From contig CAJUPO010000002.1 of NCBI GenBank assembly GCA_910588145.1, positions 198,332-230,247 of the forward strand: a stretch of 31,916 bases of DNA, read 5' to 3'. Position numbers and translations under genes: made by a program. Below the pieces are notes generated by a model, which ran no database searches, was not told the origin of the DNA, and was given only the letters and a program-made list of their open reading frames with translations. The DNA comes from an uncultured Oscillospiraceae bacterium (GTDB taxonomy: Bacteria; Bacillota; Clostridia; Oscillospirales; Ruminococcaceae). The stretch's first letter is position 1. The number at the start of each line of letters is the position of its first letter. This document shows, piece by piece, positions 15,981 through 24,627 of the stretch.

Positions 15981-17561
15981 TTGGGTAAAATAGAGGATAA
16001 TATTGAAAGACTCGGAAAATCCGTAAATGCCTACGAGGCTGCCGATTCGGACGTCAGCGCTGGATTCGGAAAAAAGACAATCCGCAGGCTTGAAAATGTA
16101 AACGAATCCCTGGAGCATTTTGGGGCAAATCAGAATGAATTTAATAAGGCGTCTGCTGAAGCGGTTGAAAGCCTTTTGGCATATTGCCGCAGACTTGAGG
16201 GAATCCTTGAAACGGAAAGAGAGGCCTGCCGTAAAACAGCGTCTGCTCTTGCTTCCCTTAAAAAGGAATTTGACGCTGTAAAGCTTAGGTCTACTCTTAA
16301 TTCCAATCAGATAGGCAAATTTGACAAGGCACTTGTCAGGAGCAGTGAAAGAACCGAAAACTTTATACTTGATACAAATCCGGGATTCCGTCACAGCATG
16401 AGGCCTAAAGGGTGCCGTGAAGCTGATTTTGTAATAAACCGCGGGTTCTATGAAAAGGCTGAGAAAATAAAAAATTCTCCGGAGCACGAAAGAAAAAGCT
16501 ATATAGCAGAATTTGAGAAATACTGTCAAAGGGAAGCTTCTAAGGATTTTTTGTCCCTTGACGCTTATGATGAAATTTGTATCAGTTTTATCGGAGAGGG
16601 AGCCGTTTCTGAAATTCTTCTTGAAAATCTGAATCGCAGAAGTATTTATAAAATATTAAGGAATAACGGCGGACAGGCTGAAGGAAAGTTTTTTGTCTGC
16701 TGTTCCGATACCCTGAGCTTTCCGGACGAATTTAGCTTTATTTCAGGAATTACTGTTATCTGCGGAGACGCTCCTTTATCGGGGATGTCTGGAAATGATA
16801 TAGAAAACCTCCTGTTTTTAAATGACTGCGGACTTCATGAGTACATAACTCTGAGTTTGGGAGCATACGAAACGCTCGTAAAAGCCGGATTCAGAAATAT
16901 CAGATATGCTGACGCCGATTTTCTTTCGGGGACAGGCATGATAAGCCTTGTGGAAAGCGCTGTTGAGTGCGCTGTTCCTTACGGAGCAGTTTCATTCGAT
17001 CTGTTTTGTGAAAAAGCAGTAAGATATGGAAAAAAAGCTATAATGAGCTTTGAAGAACTGATAAAATTTAACGAGGAAAATTCCCAAATAGAAATAGAGT
17101 CATCCTATCCTGAAAATTGTCTTAAAGCCCTTGAAAGAGGTGTGATTTCTGCTGTATGCTCAAGTCGTTTTCCGGGGGAGAGTATAAGAAAGGGCAGTAT
17201 AGCTTCAGATGAAAATCAAAAATTTGAGATTCTTACAGGCTTTGGCTATGTAAATCATCTTAAATATGCAAGCCGCCGTAAAGTCTATGAAAGAGCAAAG
17301 AGAATGCTTAGTGAGGACGGAGTATTTGTTTTCAGCGCTTCCGACGCTCGGACGGGCATAAAGCTTAGAGCCCTTAGTGACTGGAACGGTTATGAACTGT
17401 ATGAGGCTCTCTGGACAAGAAAACAACTTATACGTGAACTTGAGGAAAACGGCTTCAGGCTTAGTTACCTTATACCGGCGGGGGCAGGGATTTACAGCGG
17501 ACTTCCTGAGAAATACAGCTCAGAACCTGTTATCTGGATCGCTGGAGTATCACTTAAATAA
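15981..17561 (+). CDS. Unrecognised protein: N-terminal coiled coil, methyltransferase-like C-terminus
   Basis: I do not recognise this 526-residue protein with confidence. Residues 1-110 are polar and heptad-like (for example RRLENVNESLEHFGANQNEF and RLEGILETEREACRKT), suggesting a coiled coil. The middle contains alternating hydrophobic strands such as EICISFIGEGAVSEILLENL that look Rossmann-like. The last 110 residues resemble the tail of class I SAM-dependent methyltransferases: a helix with RRKVYERAKRMLSEDGVFVF, then TRKQLIRELEENGFRLSYLI. A clear GxGxG SAM motif is missing. No signal peptide or membrane helix is seen. The TTG at 15981 follows AGGCGGTGA with 6 nt spacing; a GTG at 15972 is possible. 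It lies 26 nt after the sugar transferase gene, so a role in modifying the same glycan is possible. Confidence 0.7.
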   Translation: MGKIEDNIERLGKSVNAYEAADSDVSAGFGKKTIRRLENVNESLEHFGANQNEFNKASAEAVESLLAYCRRLEGILETEREACRKTASALASLKKEFDAVKLRSTLNSNQIGKFDKALVRSSERTENFILDTNPGFRHSMRPKGCREADFVINRGFYEKAEKIKNSPEHERKSYIAEFEKYCQREASKDFLSLDAYDEICISFIGEGAVSEILLENLNRRSIYKILRNNGGQAEGKFFVCCSDTLSFPDEFSFISGITVICGDAPLSGMSGNDIENLLFLNDCGLHEYITLSLGAYETLVKAGFRNIRYADADFLSGTGMISLVESAVECAVPYGAVSFDLFCEKAVRYGKKAIMSFEELIKFNEENSQIEIESSYPENCLKALERGVISAVCSSRFPGESIRKGSIASDENQKFEILTGFGYVNHLKYASRRKVYERAKRMLSEDGVFVFSASDARTGIKLRALSDWNGYELYEALWTRKQLIRELEENGFRLSYLIPAGAGIYSGLPEKYSSEPVIWIAGVSLK

Positions 17562-17634
17562 AGACAGAACTGAATTCCTATAAGCTGCCGGGAATTCATA
17601 ATTGACCTTAACAGGCGGCGGAATGGAGATTTTT

Positions 17635-19056
17635 ATGAGAAAAACCAAGATCGTATGTACAGTAGGACCGGCAACCAAATCGGAGGAAATGCTCCGCAGG
17701 CTCATGATAAGCGGAATGGATGTTGCAAGATTCAATTTTTCCCACGGAGATTACAGTTATCACAAGGAGTGTTTGGATCTTGTAAGAAAAACAGCCGCTG
17801 AACTGAATCTGCCTATTGCCGCTATGATGGATACAAGAGGTCCTGAGGTAAGACTTGGTAAATTCGTTGACGACAAACCTGTTGAAATAAAAAGCGGGGA
17901 TACTTATACTCTTACAACAAGGGACGTACTTTGTGATGATAAGGTAGGAAGCATTACATTTAAAAATCTCCCCGGAGATGTGTCGGCAGGTACAAGAATA
18001 CTTATAAACGACGGCGTGATTGAACTTGTAGCTGAAAGTGTGAATGCGACTGAAATAGAATGCCGTGTTATTCACGGGGGAAAGCTTTCAAATAATAAGG
18101 GCATAAATGTTCCGGGTGTACAGCTTTCTATGCCGTACCTCAGCGACGCAGATATGAGCGATCTTGAATTCGGCGCTAAGATGAAATATGATTTTATTGC
18201 CGCAAGCTTTGTGAGAAATGCGGCTGATATAAATTATCTTAGAAGATATACCCAGAGCCTGGGTTGGTTTGATGTAAGAATCATTGCCAAGATAGAAAAT
18301 CTTGAGGGCGTTGACAATATTGACGAGATACTTGAAGCGGCAGACGGAATAATGGTTGCCAGAGGCGATATGGGCGTTGAAATCCCGTTTGAGCAGATAC
18401 CGGCTATCCAAAAGGAGCTTATTCACAAGGGCTACAATGCAGGAAAACAGGTTATTACGGCTACTCAGATGCTGGAGTCTATGATTTCTAACCCGCGTCC
18501 TACCCGTGCGGAAATAACCGACGTTGCTAATGCAATATATGACGGAACAAGCGCAATCATGCTGTCAGGTGAAACGGCTGCCGGAGATTATCCTGTTGAA
18601 ACTGTCAGGACAATGGCTCTTATTGCAGAAACGACTGAACAGAACATTGATTATAAATCAAGATTTTATAAAAGAGGAACAGACTGCAATACAAATGTCG
18701 CTAACGCTATATCCCACGCAAGCGTTACAACAGCCCATGATCTTGATGTAAAGGCTATTATTACCGTTACAAAGGGCGGCGGTACTGCAAGGCTTATTTC
18801 CAAATACCGTCCGCTGTGTCCTATTATAAGCTGTACTACAAGCGAAACTGTATGCCGTCAAATGAATATGTCATGGGGCGTTACTCCTCTTGTTATAAAT
18901 GAGGAAACTAATACGGACGAGCTTTTTGAACACGCTGTTGCCGCCGCTAAGGAAAGCGGACTTGTTGATACGGGAGATACTGTTGTTATAACAGCCGGCG
19001 TACCCCTTGGAATATCAGGAACAACTAATCTGATGAAGGTTGATACAGTTAAATAA
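17635..19056 (+). CDS. pyk: Pyruvate kinase
   Basis: The 473-residue protein carries the full pyruvate kinase signature: MRKTKIVCTVGPA at the start, NFSHGDYSYH near 35, MDTRGPEVRLG, the KIENLEGVDNIDEI strand with catalytic Lys, the RGDMGVEIPFEQI loop and TATQMLESMISNPRPTRAE. It converts phosphoenolpyruvate and ADP to pyruvate and ATP in the last step of glycolysis. It lacks the extra C-terminal phosphohistidine domain found in Bacillus-type enzymes. The ATG at 17635 has GGAG 6 nt upstream and matches the family start; frames to 17602 or 17623 only add a few residues. It lies 73 nt after the previous gene and may be partly cotranscribed. No terminator was recognised after it. Confidence 0.97.
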   Translation: MRKTKIVCTVGPATKSEEMLRRLMISGMDVARFNFSHGDYSYHKECLDLVRKTAAELNLPIAAMMDTRGPEVRLGKFVDDKPVEIKSGDTYTLTTRDVLCDDKVGSITFKNLPGDVSAGTRILINDGVIELVAESVNATEIECRVIHGGKLSNNKGINVPGVQLSMPYLSDADMSDLEFGAKMKYDFIAASFVRNAADINYLRRYTQSLGWFDVRIIAKIENLEGVDNIDEILEAADGIMVARGDMGVEIPFEQIPAIQKELIHKGYNAGKQVITATQMLESMISNPRPTRAEITDVANAIYDGTSAIMLSGETAAGDYPVETVRTMALIAETTEQNIDYKSRFYKRGTDCNTNVANAISHASVTTAHDLDVKAIITVTKGGGTARLISKYRPLCPIISCTTSETVCRQMNMSWGVTPLVINEETNTDELFEHAVAAAKESGLVDTGDTVVITAGVPLGISGTTNLMKVDTVK

Positions 19057-19165
19057 AACTTTGGCTTTTATGATATGTTTTTTGCAAAGCGTATAAAAAG
19101 AGCATATAATATGTTTGTACACATTAGCAATATTTCAGTTTTTCATTAAAATATATTAATATCTA

Positions 19166-19194
19166 TTGAAAAATAGTCAGTTTTATAGTATAAT
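19166..19194 (+). promoter_or_regulatory. Sigma-A promoter of glgP
   Basis: TTGAAA (19166-19171) and TATAAT (19189-19194) are separated by 17 nt, giving a 5' leader of about 75 nt. Confidence 0.82.
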
Positions 19195-19236
19195 AACATT
19201 GAATCATAATCAATGCTTATGAATATGCAAAAAAGA

Positions 19237-19258
19237 TGTCATGTGTGTAATCATGACA
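19237..19258 (+). other. Hairpin in the glgP 5' leader
   Basis: TGTCATG (19237-19243) and CATGACA (19252-19258) form a perfect 7-bp stem whose 3' arm abuts the purine-rich Shine-Dalgarno region. It may stabilise the mRNA or affect initiation; no known riboswitch class is recognised. Confidence 0.5.
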
Positions 19259-19274
19259 AGGAGTGGAGAGAGAA

Positions 19275-21671
19275 ATGATAAGTAAACCGGAAATTGCGAA
19301 GATTAAAGAAAAATTTTTAGAAAAGCTTCAGCTTCAGTTTAACGTAACACCGAATGAAGCTTCTGATAAACAGATTTACCAGACGCTTTCATCGATCGTG
19401 TCTGATGAACTTAAGGCAAAAAGACAGAAATATATTAATAAGGTTCATTCAGAAGGAAGAAAGCAGATTTACTATCTGTCAATGGAATTTCTCATGGGCC
19501 GTTCACTTAAGACCAGTCTTTACAATCTTGAAATTGTGAAAGACGTTGAGAAAATGCTTAAGGAATATGATATAAATCTTGAAAACATATATGAATACGA
19601 ACCGGACGCAGGTCTTGGAAACGGCGGTCTTGGACGTCTTGCAGCCTGCTATCTTGACGCTTTAGCTACTACAAATTATCCTGCAATGGGTTATTCCATC
19701 TGTTATGAGTATGGTATTTTTAAGCAGAAGCTTGAAGACGGATGGCAGACTGAGCTTCCCGATAACTGGCTGCCAGGCGGTTCAGTATGGCTTGACGCAC
19801 GTCCTGAACTTGCAATAGATATTCACTTTGAAGGCGACCTTCATGAATACTGGGACAATCAGTATCACCATATTTCTCATGTTAACTATTCAACAGTTTG
19901 CGCTATACCTTATGACATGTACGTTTCAGGCCATGACAGCGAGGCTGTTTCAGTATTAAGACTCTGGGCCGCTAAGGCTCCTAACTTTGATATGTCAATG
20001 TTTAATAAGGGCGACTATGAAAAGGCTCTGGGTCAGAATGCAGCTGCAAATGCGATTTCAAAGGTTCTTTATCCAAACGATAACCACCTTGAAGGAAAGT
20101 CGCTCAGACTCCGTCAGCAGTATTTCCTCTGCGCAGCTTCAATCGGGGACATTGTAAATAATCATATGTCCGTTTACGGAACACTTGACAATCTTCACGA
20201 AAAGGTTGCAATTCATATCAATGATACTCACCCGACTCTGGCTATTCCGGAGCTTATGAGAGTTCTTCTTGATGACTGCGGCTACACATGGGAAAAGGCA
20301 TGGCATATTGTAACAAATACTTTTGCCTATACTAACCATACTGTAATGGCTGAAGCTCTTGAAAAATGGGATGTAAACCTTATCAAGAGAATCGTTCCGA
20401 GAATATTCTCAATTATTGTTGAAATAAATAACCGTTACTGCGCTTCTCTTATGGAAAGAAACGGCGGTGACAGCGCAAAGACAACACGTATGTCCATTAT
20501 CAAGGATAATCAGGTTCATATGGCAACACTCTGCGTTGTAGCTTCTCACAGCATTAACGGCGTTTCAAAGCTGCACTCTGAAATCATCAAGCAGTCTGTA
20601 TTCAACGACGAATATGTTGATACTCCAAGAAAGTTTAAGAATGTTACCAACGGTATTGCTTACAGAAGATGGCTTTATCAGTCAAATCCCGGACTTACTG
20701 AGCTGCTTGAAAAGAAAATCGGAAATAAGTTCTTAAATGACGGCAGTGAACTGAAAAAGCTCTGCGTATTTGAAAATGATTCCGCTGTTCTTGAAAGCCT
20801 TATGAAAATTAAAAAGGAAAACAAGGAACGTTTTTCTAAGTATGTAAAGCAGAACAGTAAGATAAATATTGATACTGAAAGTATTTTTGACGTTCAGGTT
20901 AAAAGACTTCACGAATATAAGCGTCAGCACCTGAATGTAATGAATATTCTTGCAGATTATGATTATCTTCTCAGCAATCCAGACGCAGATTATGTTCCTA
21001 AGACTTATATATTTGCGGCTAAGGCGGCTCCGGGATACTATCTTGCTAAGCAGATTATCAAGCTTATTTGGGCTCTTTCAGAAGAAATCAGAAAGAATCC
21101 TAAGATCAGCAAAAAGCTTTCAGTTTATTTCCTTGAAGATTATAAGGTTACTTTGTCTGAACTTCTTATGCCGGCAAGCGATATTTCTGAACAGATTTCT
21201 CTTGCAGGTACAGAGGCTTCCGGTACAGGAAATATGAAGCTTATGCTTAACGGCGCTATTACTATGGGTACTCTTGACGGCGCTAATATTGAAATCAAGG
21301 AAGCTGTCGGAGATGATAATATCATTATCTTCGGTATGAAAACTGAAGAAGTTGAGAACCTTAAGAGAACAGGATATAATCCGGGAGCATACTATGAATC
21401 AAATCCTGTTATCAAAAATTGTATCGACAGAATGTACAGCGGAATTAACGGATGCAGCTTCAGCGAAGTGGCAAATTCTCTTAAGAATCAGGATCCGTAT
21501 ATGGTTCTTGCTGACTTTGATTCATACAGAAAGGCTCAGGCTTATGCTTCTGAATGCTATAAGGATTCAGAGAAATGGGCTAAGATGTCTCTTAACAATA
21601 TTGCAGGCGCCGGAGTTTTCTCGGCTGACAGAGCAGTAACTGAATATGCAAAGGATATTTGGGGTCTTTAA
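19275..21671 (+). CDS. glgP: Glycogen/maltodextrin phosphorylase
   Basis: The 798-residue protein is a full-length GT35 phosphorylase. The N-terminus shows YYLSMEFLMGR and EPDAGLGNGGLGRLAACYLD (substrate and phosphate regions). The C-terminus holds RLHEYKRQ and the pyridoxal-phosphate site EASGTGNMKLMLNG, with Lys655 as the Schiff-base residue. It phosphorolyses alpha-1,4-glucans to glucose 1-phosphate in the cytoplasm. The ATG at 19275 has GGAG 6-7 nt upstream; a GTG at 19263 would sit inside that purine stretch. It has its own promoter and terminator and is followed by an alpha-glucan hydrolase, so the two probably share maltodextrin as substrate. Confidence 0.97.
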   Translation: MISKPEIAKIKEKFLEKLQLQFNVTPNEASDKQIYQTLSSIVSDELKAKRQKYINKVHSEGRKQIYYLSMEFLMGRSLKTSLYNLEIVKDVEKMLKEYDINLENIYEYEPDAGLGNGGLGRLAACYLDALATTNYPAMGYSICYEYGIFKQKLEDGWQTELPDNWLPGGSVWLDARPELAIDIHFEGDLHEYWDNQYHHISHVNYSTVCAIPYDMYVSGHDSEAVSVLRLWAAKAPNFDMSMFNKGDYEKALGQNAAANAISKVLYPNDNHLEGKSLRLRQQYFLCAASIGDIVNNHMSVYGTLDNLHEKVAIHINDTHPTLAIPELMRVLLDDCGYTWEKAWHIVTNTFAYTNHTVMAEALEKWDVNLIKRIVPRIFSIIVEINNRYCASLMERNGGDSAKTTRMSIIKDNQVHMATLCVVASHSINGVSKLHSEIIKQSVFNDEYVDTPRKFKNVTNGIAYRRWLYQSNPGLTELLEKKIGNKFLNDGSELKKLCVFENDSAVLESLMKIKKENKERFSKYVKQNSKINIDTESIFDVQVKRLHEYKRQHLNVMNILADYDYLLSNPDADYVPKTYIFAAKAAPGYYLAKQIIKLIWALSEEIRKNPKISKKLSVYFLEDYKVTLSELLMPASDISEQISLAGTEASGTGNMKLMLNGAITMGTLDGANIEIKEAVGDDNIIIFGMKTEEVENLKRTGYNPGAYYESNPVIKNCIDRMYSGINGCSFSEVANSLKNQDPYMVLADFDSYRKAQAYASECYKDSEKWAKMSLNNIAGAGVFSADRAVTEYAKDIWGL

Positions 21672-21693
21672 TTAACTTGAAATTTTGCTTACA

Positions 21694-21727
21694 GGGGCTT
21701 TTATTATCTAAAAGCCCCTTTTCTTTT
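21694..21727 (+). terminator. Intrinsic terminator after glgP
   Basis: GGGGCTTTT (21694-21702) pairs perfectly with AAAAGCCCC (21710-21718), followed by TTTTCTTTT. It separates glgP from the GH13 gene. Confidence 0.93.
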
Positions 21728-21750
21728 GAATGGGAGAGTGAATAAGTTAT

Positions 21751-23658
21751 ATGAAAAAAATATTTGACAGTTGGAATTTAAAGTATAAAAAACCCTTTGG
21801 GGCGGTAAAAAAAGGCGAAGAATGTGAATTCCGTATAAGGCTGCCAAAGAATATTGTGCTCGATTACCCTCCGGTTCCGGTATTGGTTATTTTTAGGACC
21901 GGTTTTAAGGAAACCTTTTTGTCTATGAATCTTGAGGCTGAGGAAGAAAACTGTAACGTATATCAGACAACCTATACTCCGAAGCATGAGGGCGTTCATT
22001 ATTATTATTTTTCCTATAAAAATAACGGCACAAGAAATTATATAAAAAGAAGCGCTTGTCATGAAAGCTCTGTTAACAGCGGAGAACTGTTCCAGTTAAC
22101 AGTTTATGACGAGGCATATGAAACTCCGGACTTTCTTAAGGGCGGAATTATGTATCAGATTTTTCCGGATAGATTCTATAAGAGCACTGCTGTTCATGAA
22201 AATGTACCGGAAGACAGGGTGATCCGTGAAAACTGGGAGGATACTCCTTTCTATCGTCCGGACGAAAAGGGGCATGTTTGGAATAATGACTATTTCGGAG
22301 GAGATTTGCAGGGGATAAAGGAAAAACTGCCTTATCTTCAGAGTATCGGTGTAACGTGTATTTATCTTAACCCTATATTTGAATCTCATGAGAATCATAG
22401 ATACAATACTGCTAATTACCGTAAGGTGGATCCGCTTTTAGGCACAAATGAGGATTTTAAAATTCTTTGCAGTGAAGCAAAGAAATATGGCATTTCCATT
22501 ATTTTAGACGGCGTATTTTCACATACAGGTGCGGACAGTATCTATTTTAATAAATTTAACAGATATGACAGCAAGGGCGCTTATAATTCTCAGGACAGCG
22601 AATTTTTCCCGTGGTATACTTTCAGTGAATATCCGGATAAGTATGAAGCTTGGTGGGGAATTGATACACTTCCAAATGTTAACGAAAATAATAAGGAGTA
22701 TACTGATTATATCTGCGGTGACGGCGGTGTTCTTGACTACTGGATAGAACAAGGTGCAGCTGGTTATCGTCTTGACGTTGCTGACGAACTGCCTGACGAA
22801 TTTCTTGATAATCTTAATAAGTGCGTTAAAAAGCACGGCAAGGAAAAGATTATTATCGGAGAAGTATGGGAAGACGCTTCAAACAAAGAGAGCTACGGCG
22901 TTAAAAGACGTTATCTTTTGGGTCATCAGCTTGATTCTGTAATGAATTATCCTTTTAGAACAGCTATTATGAACTATATTCTTGGCGGAAGTCCTTATGA
23001 TTTCAGAAACAGTATAATGACTATCGTGGAGAATTATCCTAAGCCGTCGGTCGATGTTCTTATGAACAGTATCTCTACTCACGATATTGAAAGGGCTATC
23101 AATATTCTCGGCGGTGAAAGCTGCGAGGGAAAAAGCAAGGACTGGATGTGTAACCGCTGGCTGACAAATGAAGAATATGAACTCGGCAGAAACAGAATGA
23201 AGTGCGCTATGGTTCTTCAGTATTTTCTTCCGGGCGTTCCTTGTATATATTACGGTGACGAGGCCGGACAGCAGGGATATAAGGATCCGTTTAACAGAAG
23301 ATGTTATCCATGGGGCAAGGAGGATAAGGAACTGATTGAGTTTGCAAAGCTTCTTGCGTCAATTAGAAAAGGCTCCGAGCTTTTTGTGGACGGAACTCTT
23401 AAATTTCTTTATTTTGACGATAATGTTATTGCTTTTTCAAGAACCAGATCCTATTATAAAAAAGCAGTCATAATCTTCCTGAATCGTTCTCCTTATGAGC
23501 AGATTCTGGACAGCAGCAAGATAAATATTGACGGTTCCAATAAGTTAAGCGTCATTTACGGTAACTTCTGTGATAAAGAGAGAATTACACTTCCTCCATA
23601 CGGATTTGCTGTAATTAAGGTTGAAGCTCCGTCTGAAGAAAATATAAAGGACGATTAA
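21751..23658 (+). CDS. Intracellular GH13 alpha-glucan hydrolase (neopullulanase/cyclomaltodextrinase-like)
   Basis: The 635-residue protein has an N-terminal beta-rich domain (about 1-125) and then a GH13 barrel starting at GGIMYQIFPDRFY. The conserved regions are DGVFSHTG (Asp253), GYRLDVADE (nucleophile Asp342), GEVWED (acid/base Glu371) and STHDIER (transition-state Asp445, with THD in place of the common NHD). A C-terminal beta domain follows. The N-terminal domain plus barrel is the layout of neopullulanase and cyclomaltodextrinase enzymes, which cut short or cyclic alpha-glucans. No signal peptide, carbohydrate-binding module or dockerin is present, so it acts inside the cell. It follows glgP after a terminator, and no clear promoter of its own was found. 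Exact specificity is not readable. Confidence 0.92.
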   Translation: MKKIFDSWNLKYKKPFGAVKKGEECEFRIRLPKNIVLDYPPVPVLVIFRTGFKETFLSMNLEAEEENCNVYQTTYTPKHEGVHYYYFSYKNNGTRNYIKRSACHESSVNSGELFQLTVYDEAYETPDFLKGGIMYQIFPDRFYKSTAVHENVPEDRVIRENWEDTPFYRPDEKGHVWNNDYFGGDLQGIKEKLPYLQSIGVTCIYLNPIFESHENHRYNTANYRKVDPLLGTNEDFKILCSEAKKYGISIILDGVFSHTGADSIYFNKFNRYDSKGAYNSQDSEFFPWYTFSEYPDKYEAWWGIDTLPNVNENNKEYTDYICGDGGVLDYWIEQGAAGYRLDVADELPDEFLDNLNKCVKKHGKEKIIIGEVWEDASNKESYGVKRRYLLGHQLDSVMNYPFRTAIMNYILGGSPYDFRNSIMTIVENYPKPSVDVLMNSISTHDIERAINILGGESCEGKSKDWMCNRWLTNEEYELGRNRMKCAMVLQYFLPGVPCIYYGDEAGQQGYKDPFNRRCYPWGKEDKELIEFAKLLASIRKGSELFVDGTLKFLYFDDNVIAFSRTRSYYKKAVIIFLNRSPYEQILDSSKINIDGSNKLSVIYGNFCDKERITLPPYGFAVIKVEAPSEENIKDD

Positions 23659-23713
23659 TATACATTTGTACAAAATGATTATATTATAAAAAGTCAGGAA
23701 TGTGAAGAGACTT

Positions 23714-24160
23714 ATGAAAATAAAATTTATATCGAAAATAACAGCGTCTGCTGCTTGCGCAGTAATTATTTTTTGTATGGCGTCTATGTCAATAAGCGGT
23801 AATCCTGTTTTGTCTATTAGAGCCGGCGAAGGAAATATAATCACAAATGAAAGCATGGATAAGCAGATGGATATAAAGCTGGGAGACAGTATTATTGATT
23901 CTGTACCTGTTGGAATATGCCTCAGAGGAGACGCCAATTCTGACGGCACTACTGATGTATTTGACGCTATTACCGTTGCAAAGTATACTGTAAATACTCT
24001 GAAAATTCCTGGATTCAAGGGGTCTTTAGGCGAATTTGCAGGCAATGTAAACGAGGATGATGCCTTAGATGTATTTGACGCTGTTGCAATAGCTAAGTTT
24101 ACGGTATGCGGAGAGTCTGATCCTGACAAGGGTTGGGAAAAGGTTCTTGGCAAAAAATAA
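23714..24160 (+). CDS. Small secreted type I dockerin protein without catalytic domain
   Basis: The 148-residue protein starts with a Sec-type signal peptide: MKIKFISK, then a hydrophobic stretch through about residue 27. After a linker of about 40 residues comes a type I dockerin with two EF-hand-like repeats, GDANSDGTTDVFDAITVAKY and GNVNEDDALDVFDAVAIAKF. The first repeat has the full Ca2+-loop pattern D-N-D-T-D; the second has N-D-A-D. The near identity of DVFDA in both repeats is typical of cohesin-binding helices. Dockerins anchor secreted proteins to scaffoldin cohesins in cellulosomes or amylosomes. Nothing else is attached here, so the cargo is missing or is only a linker. A GTG at 23702 is an alternative start. 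It is 55 nt after the GH13 gene. Confidence 0.88.
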   Translation: MKIKFISKITASAACAVIIFCMASMSISGNPVLSIRAGEGNIITNESMDKQMDIKLGDSIIDSVPVGICLRGDANSDGTTDVFDAITVAKYTVNTLKIPGFKGSLGEFAGNVNEDDALDVFDAVAIAKFTVCGESDPDKGWEKVLGKK

Positions 24161-24181
24161 AAATCAACTGAATAAAAAAAT

Positions 24182-24211
24182 AAAAAGCAGTGAATTTTTT
24201 CACTGCTTTTT
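24182..24211. terminator. Bidirectional terminator between the dockerin gene and spoVS
   Basis: AAAAAGCAGTGAA (24182-24194) and TTCACTGCTTTTT (24199-24211) form a 13-bp inverted repeat with T runs on both strands. It can end the plus-strand dockerin transcript and the minus-strand spoVS transcript. Confidence 0.92.
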
Positions 24212-24240
24212 ATTTATAAGATCATATAAGCTTTATCTTT

Positions 24241-24501
24241 TTACCTCTGTTCGCAGATAAGCTTAATTGCCGTTCTTTCCTCACCGTCAATAACGATATT
24301 GGCAAAAGCCGGTATGCAGATAAGGTCAACGCCGATTGGAGCTAAATATCCTCTTGCAATGGCAATGGATTTAATAGCCTGATTTGCGGCACCAGCGCCG
24401 ACAGCCTGAACTTCAACAGCTTTTTGTTCACGTATCACACCTGCGATAGCGCCTGCTACTGAATTTGGTGATGAATGTGATGATACTTTTAAAATTTCCA
24501 T
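24241..24501 (-). CDS. spoVS: Stage V sporulation protein S
   Basis: The 86-residue protein matches SpoVS over its entire length, with MEILKVSSHSSPNSVAGAIA at the start and VQAVGAGAANQAIKSIAIAR in the middle. This is an Alba-like small protein, highly conserved in spore formers, needed for spore coat assembly and septation in Bacillus subtilis. GGAGG lies 8 nt before the ATG. It follows ymdB on the same strand, the order seen in Bacilli and Clostridia, but it has a promoter of its own. It is one of the markers that the host sporulates. Confidence 0.97.
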   Translation of the reverse strand: MEILKVSSHSSPNSVAGAIAGVIREQKAVEVQAVGAGAANQAIKSIAIARGYLAPIGVDLICIPAFANIVIDGEERTAIKLICEQR

Positions 24502-24575
24502 TACTTTATCCTCCGTTAACTGGATAATCCATTAAATTTTCTGAATAATATTTAAACTGTTCTTCATACAAATAT

Positions 24576-24604
24576 ATTATACAACACGTTAAAAATAATT
24601 GCAA
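24576..24604 (-). promoter_or_regulatory. Promoter of spoVS
   Basis: TTGCAA (24604-24599) and TATAAT (24581-24576) are 17 nt apart, about 75 nt before the spoVS start and just past the ymdB stop. It resembles a sigma-A promoter; Bacillus spoVS is known to use sigma-H. Confidence 0.75.
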
Positions 24605-24627
24605 TAGCTTTACAGAAAAATTGTGAA

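Noticed and set aside
15789..16529. 246-residue minus-strand frame
   Set aside because: It lies opposite the sugar transferase and the unknown plus-strand gene, has no ribosome site, and its sequence shows no domain; it is a shadow.
17569..17599. GAATTCC/GGAATTC inverted repeat upstream of pyk as a terminator
   Set aside because: There is no T run after it and the stem is AT-rich with a long loop; it gives no sign of termination.
19057..19110. Terminator after pyk
   Set aside because: CTTTG and CAAAG flank a long T-rich loop, but the stem is only five pairs and no T run follows, so it is not convincing.
23545..24153. 202-residue minus-strand frame
   Set aside because: It is the complement of the dockerin gene and the GH13 tail. 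The plus strand encodes a signal peptide and dockerin repeats, so the minus frame is a shadow.
21751..24160. GH13 enzyme and dockerin as one gene split by a frameshift
   Set aside because: The GH13 protein is full length with a normal end, and the dockerin has its own start and signal peptide, so two genes are more likely.
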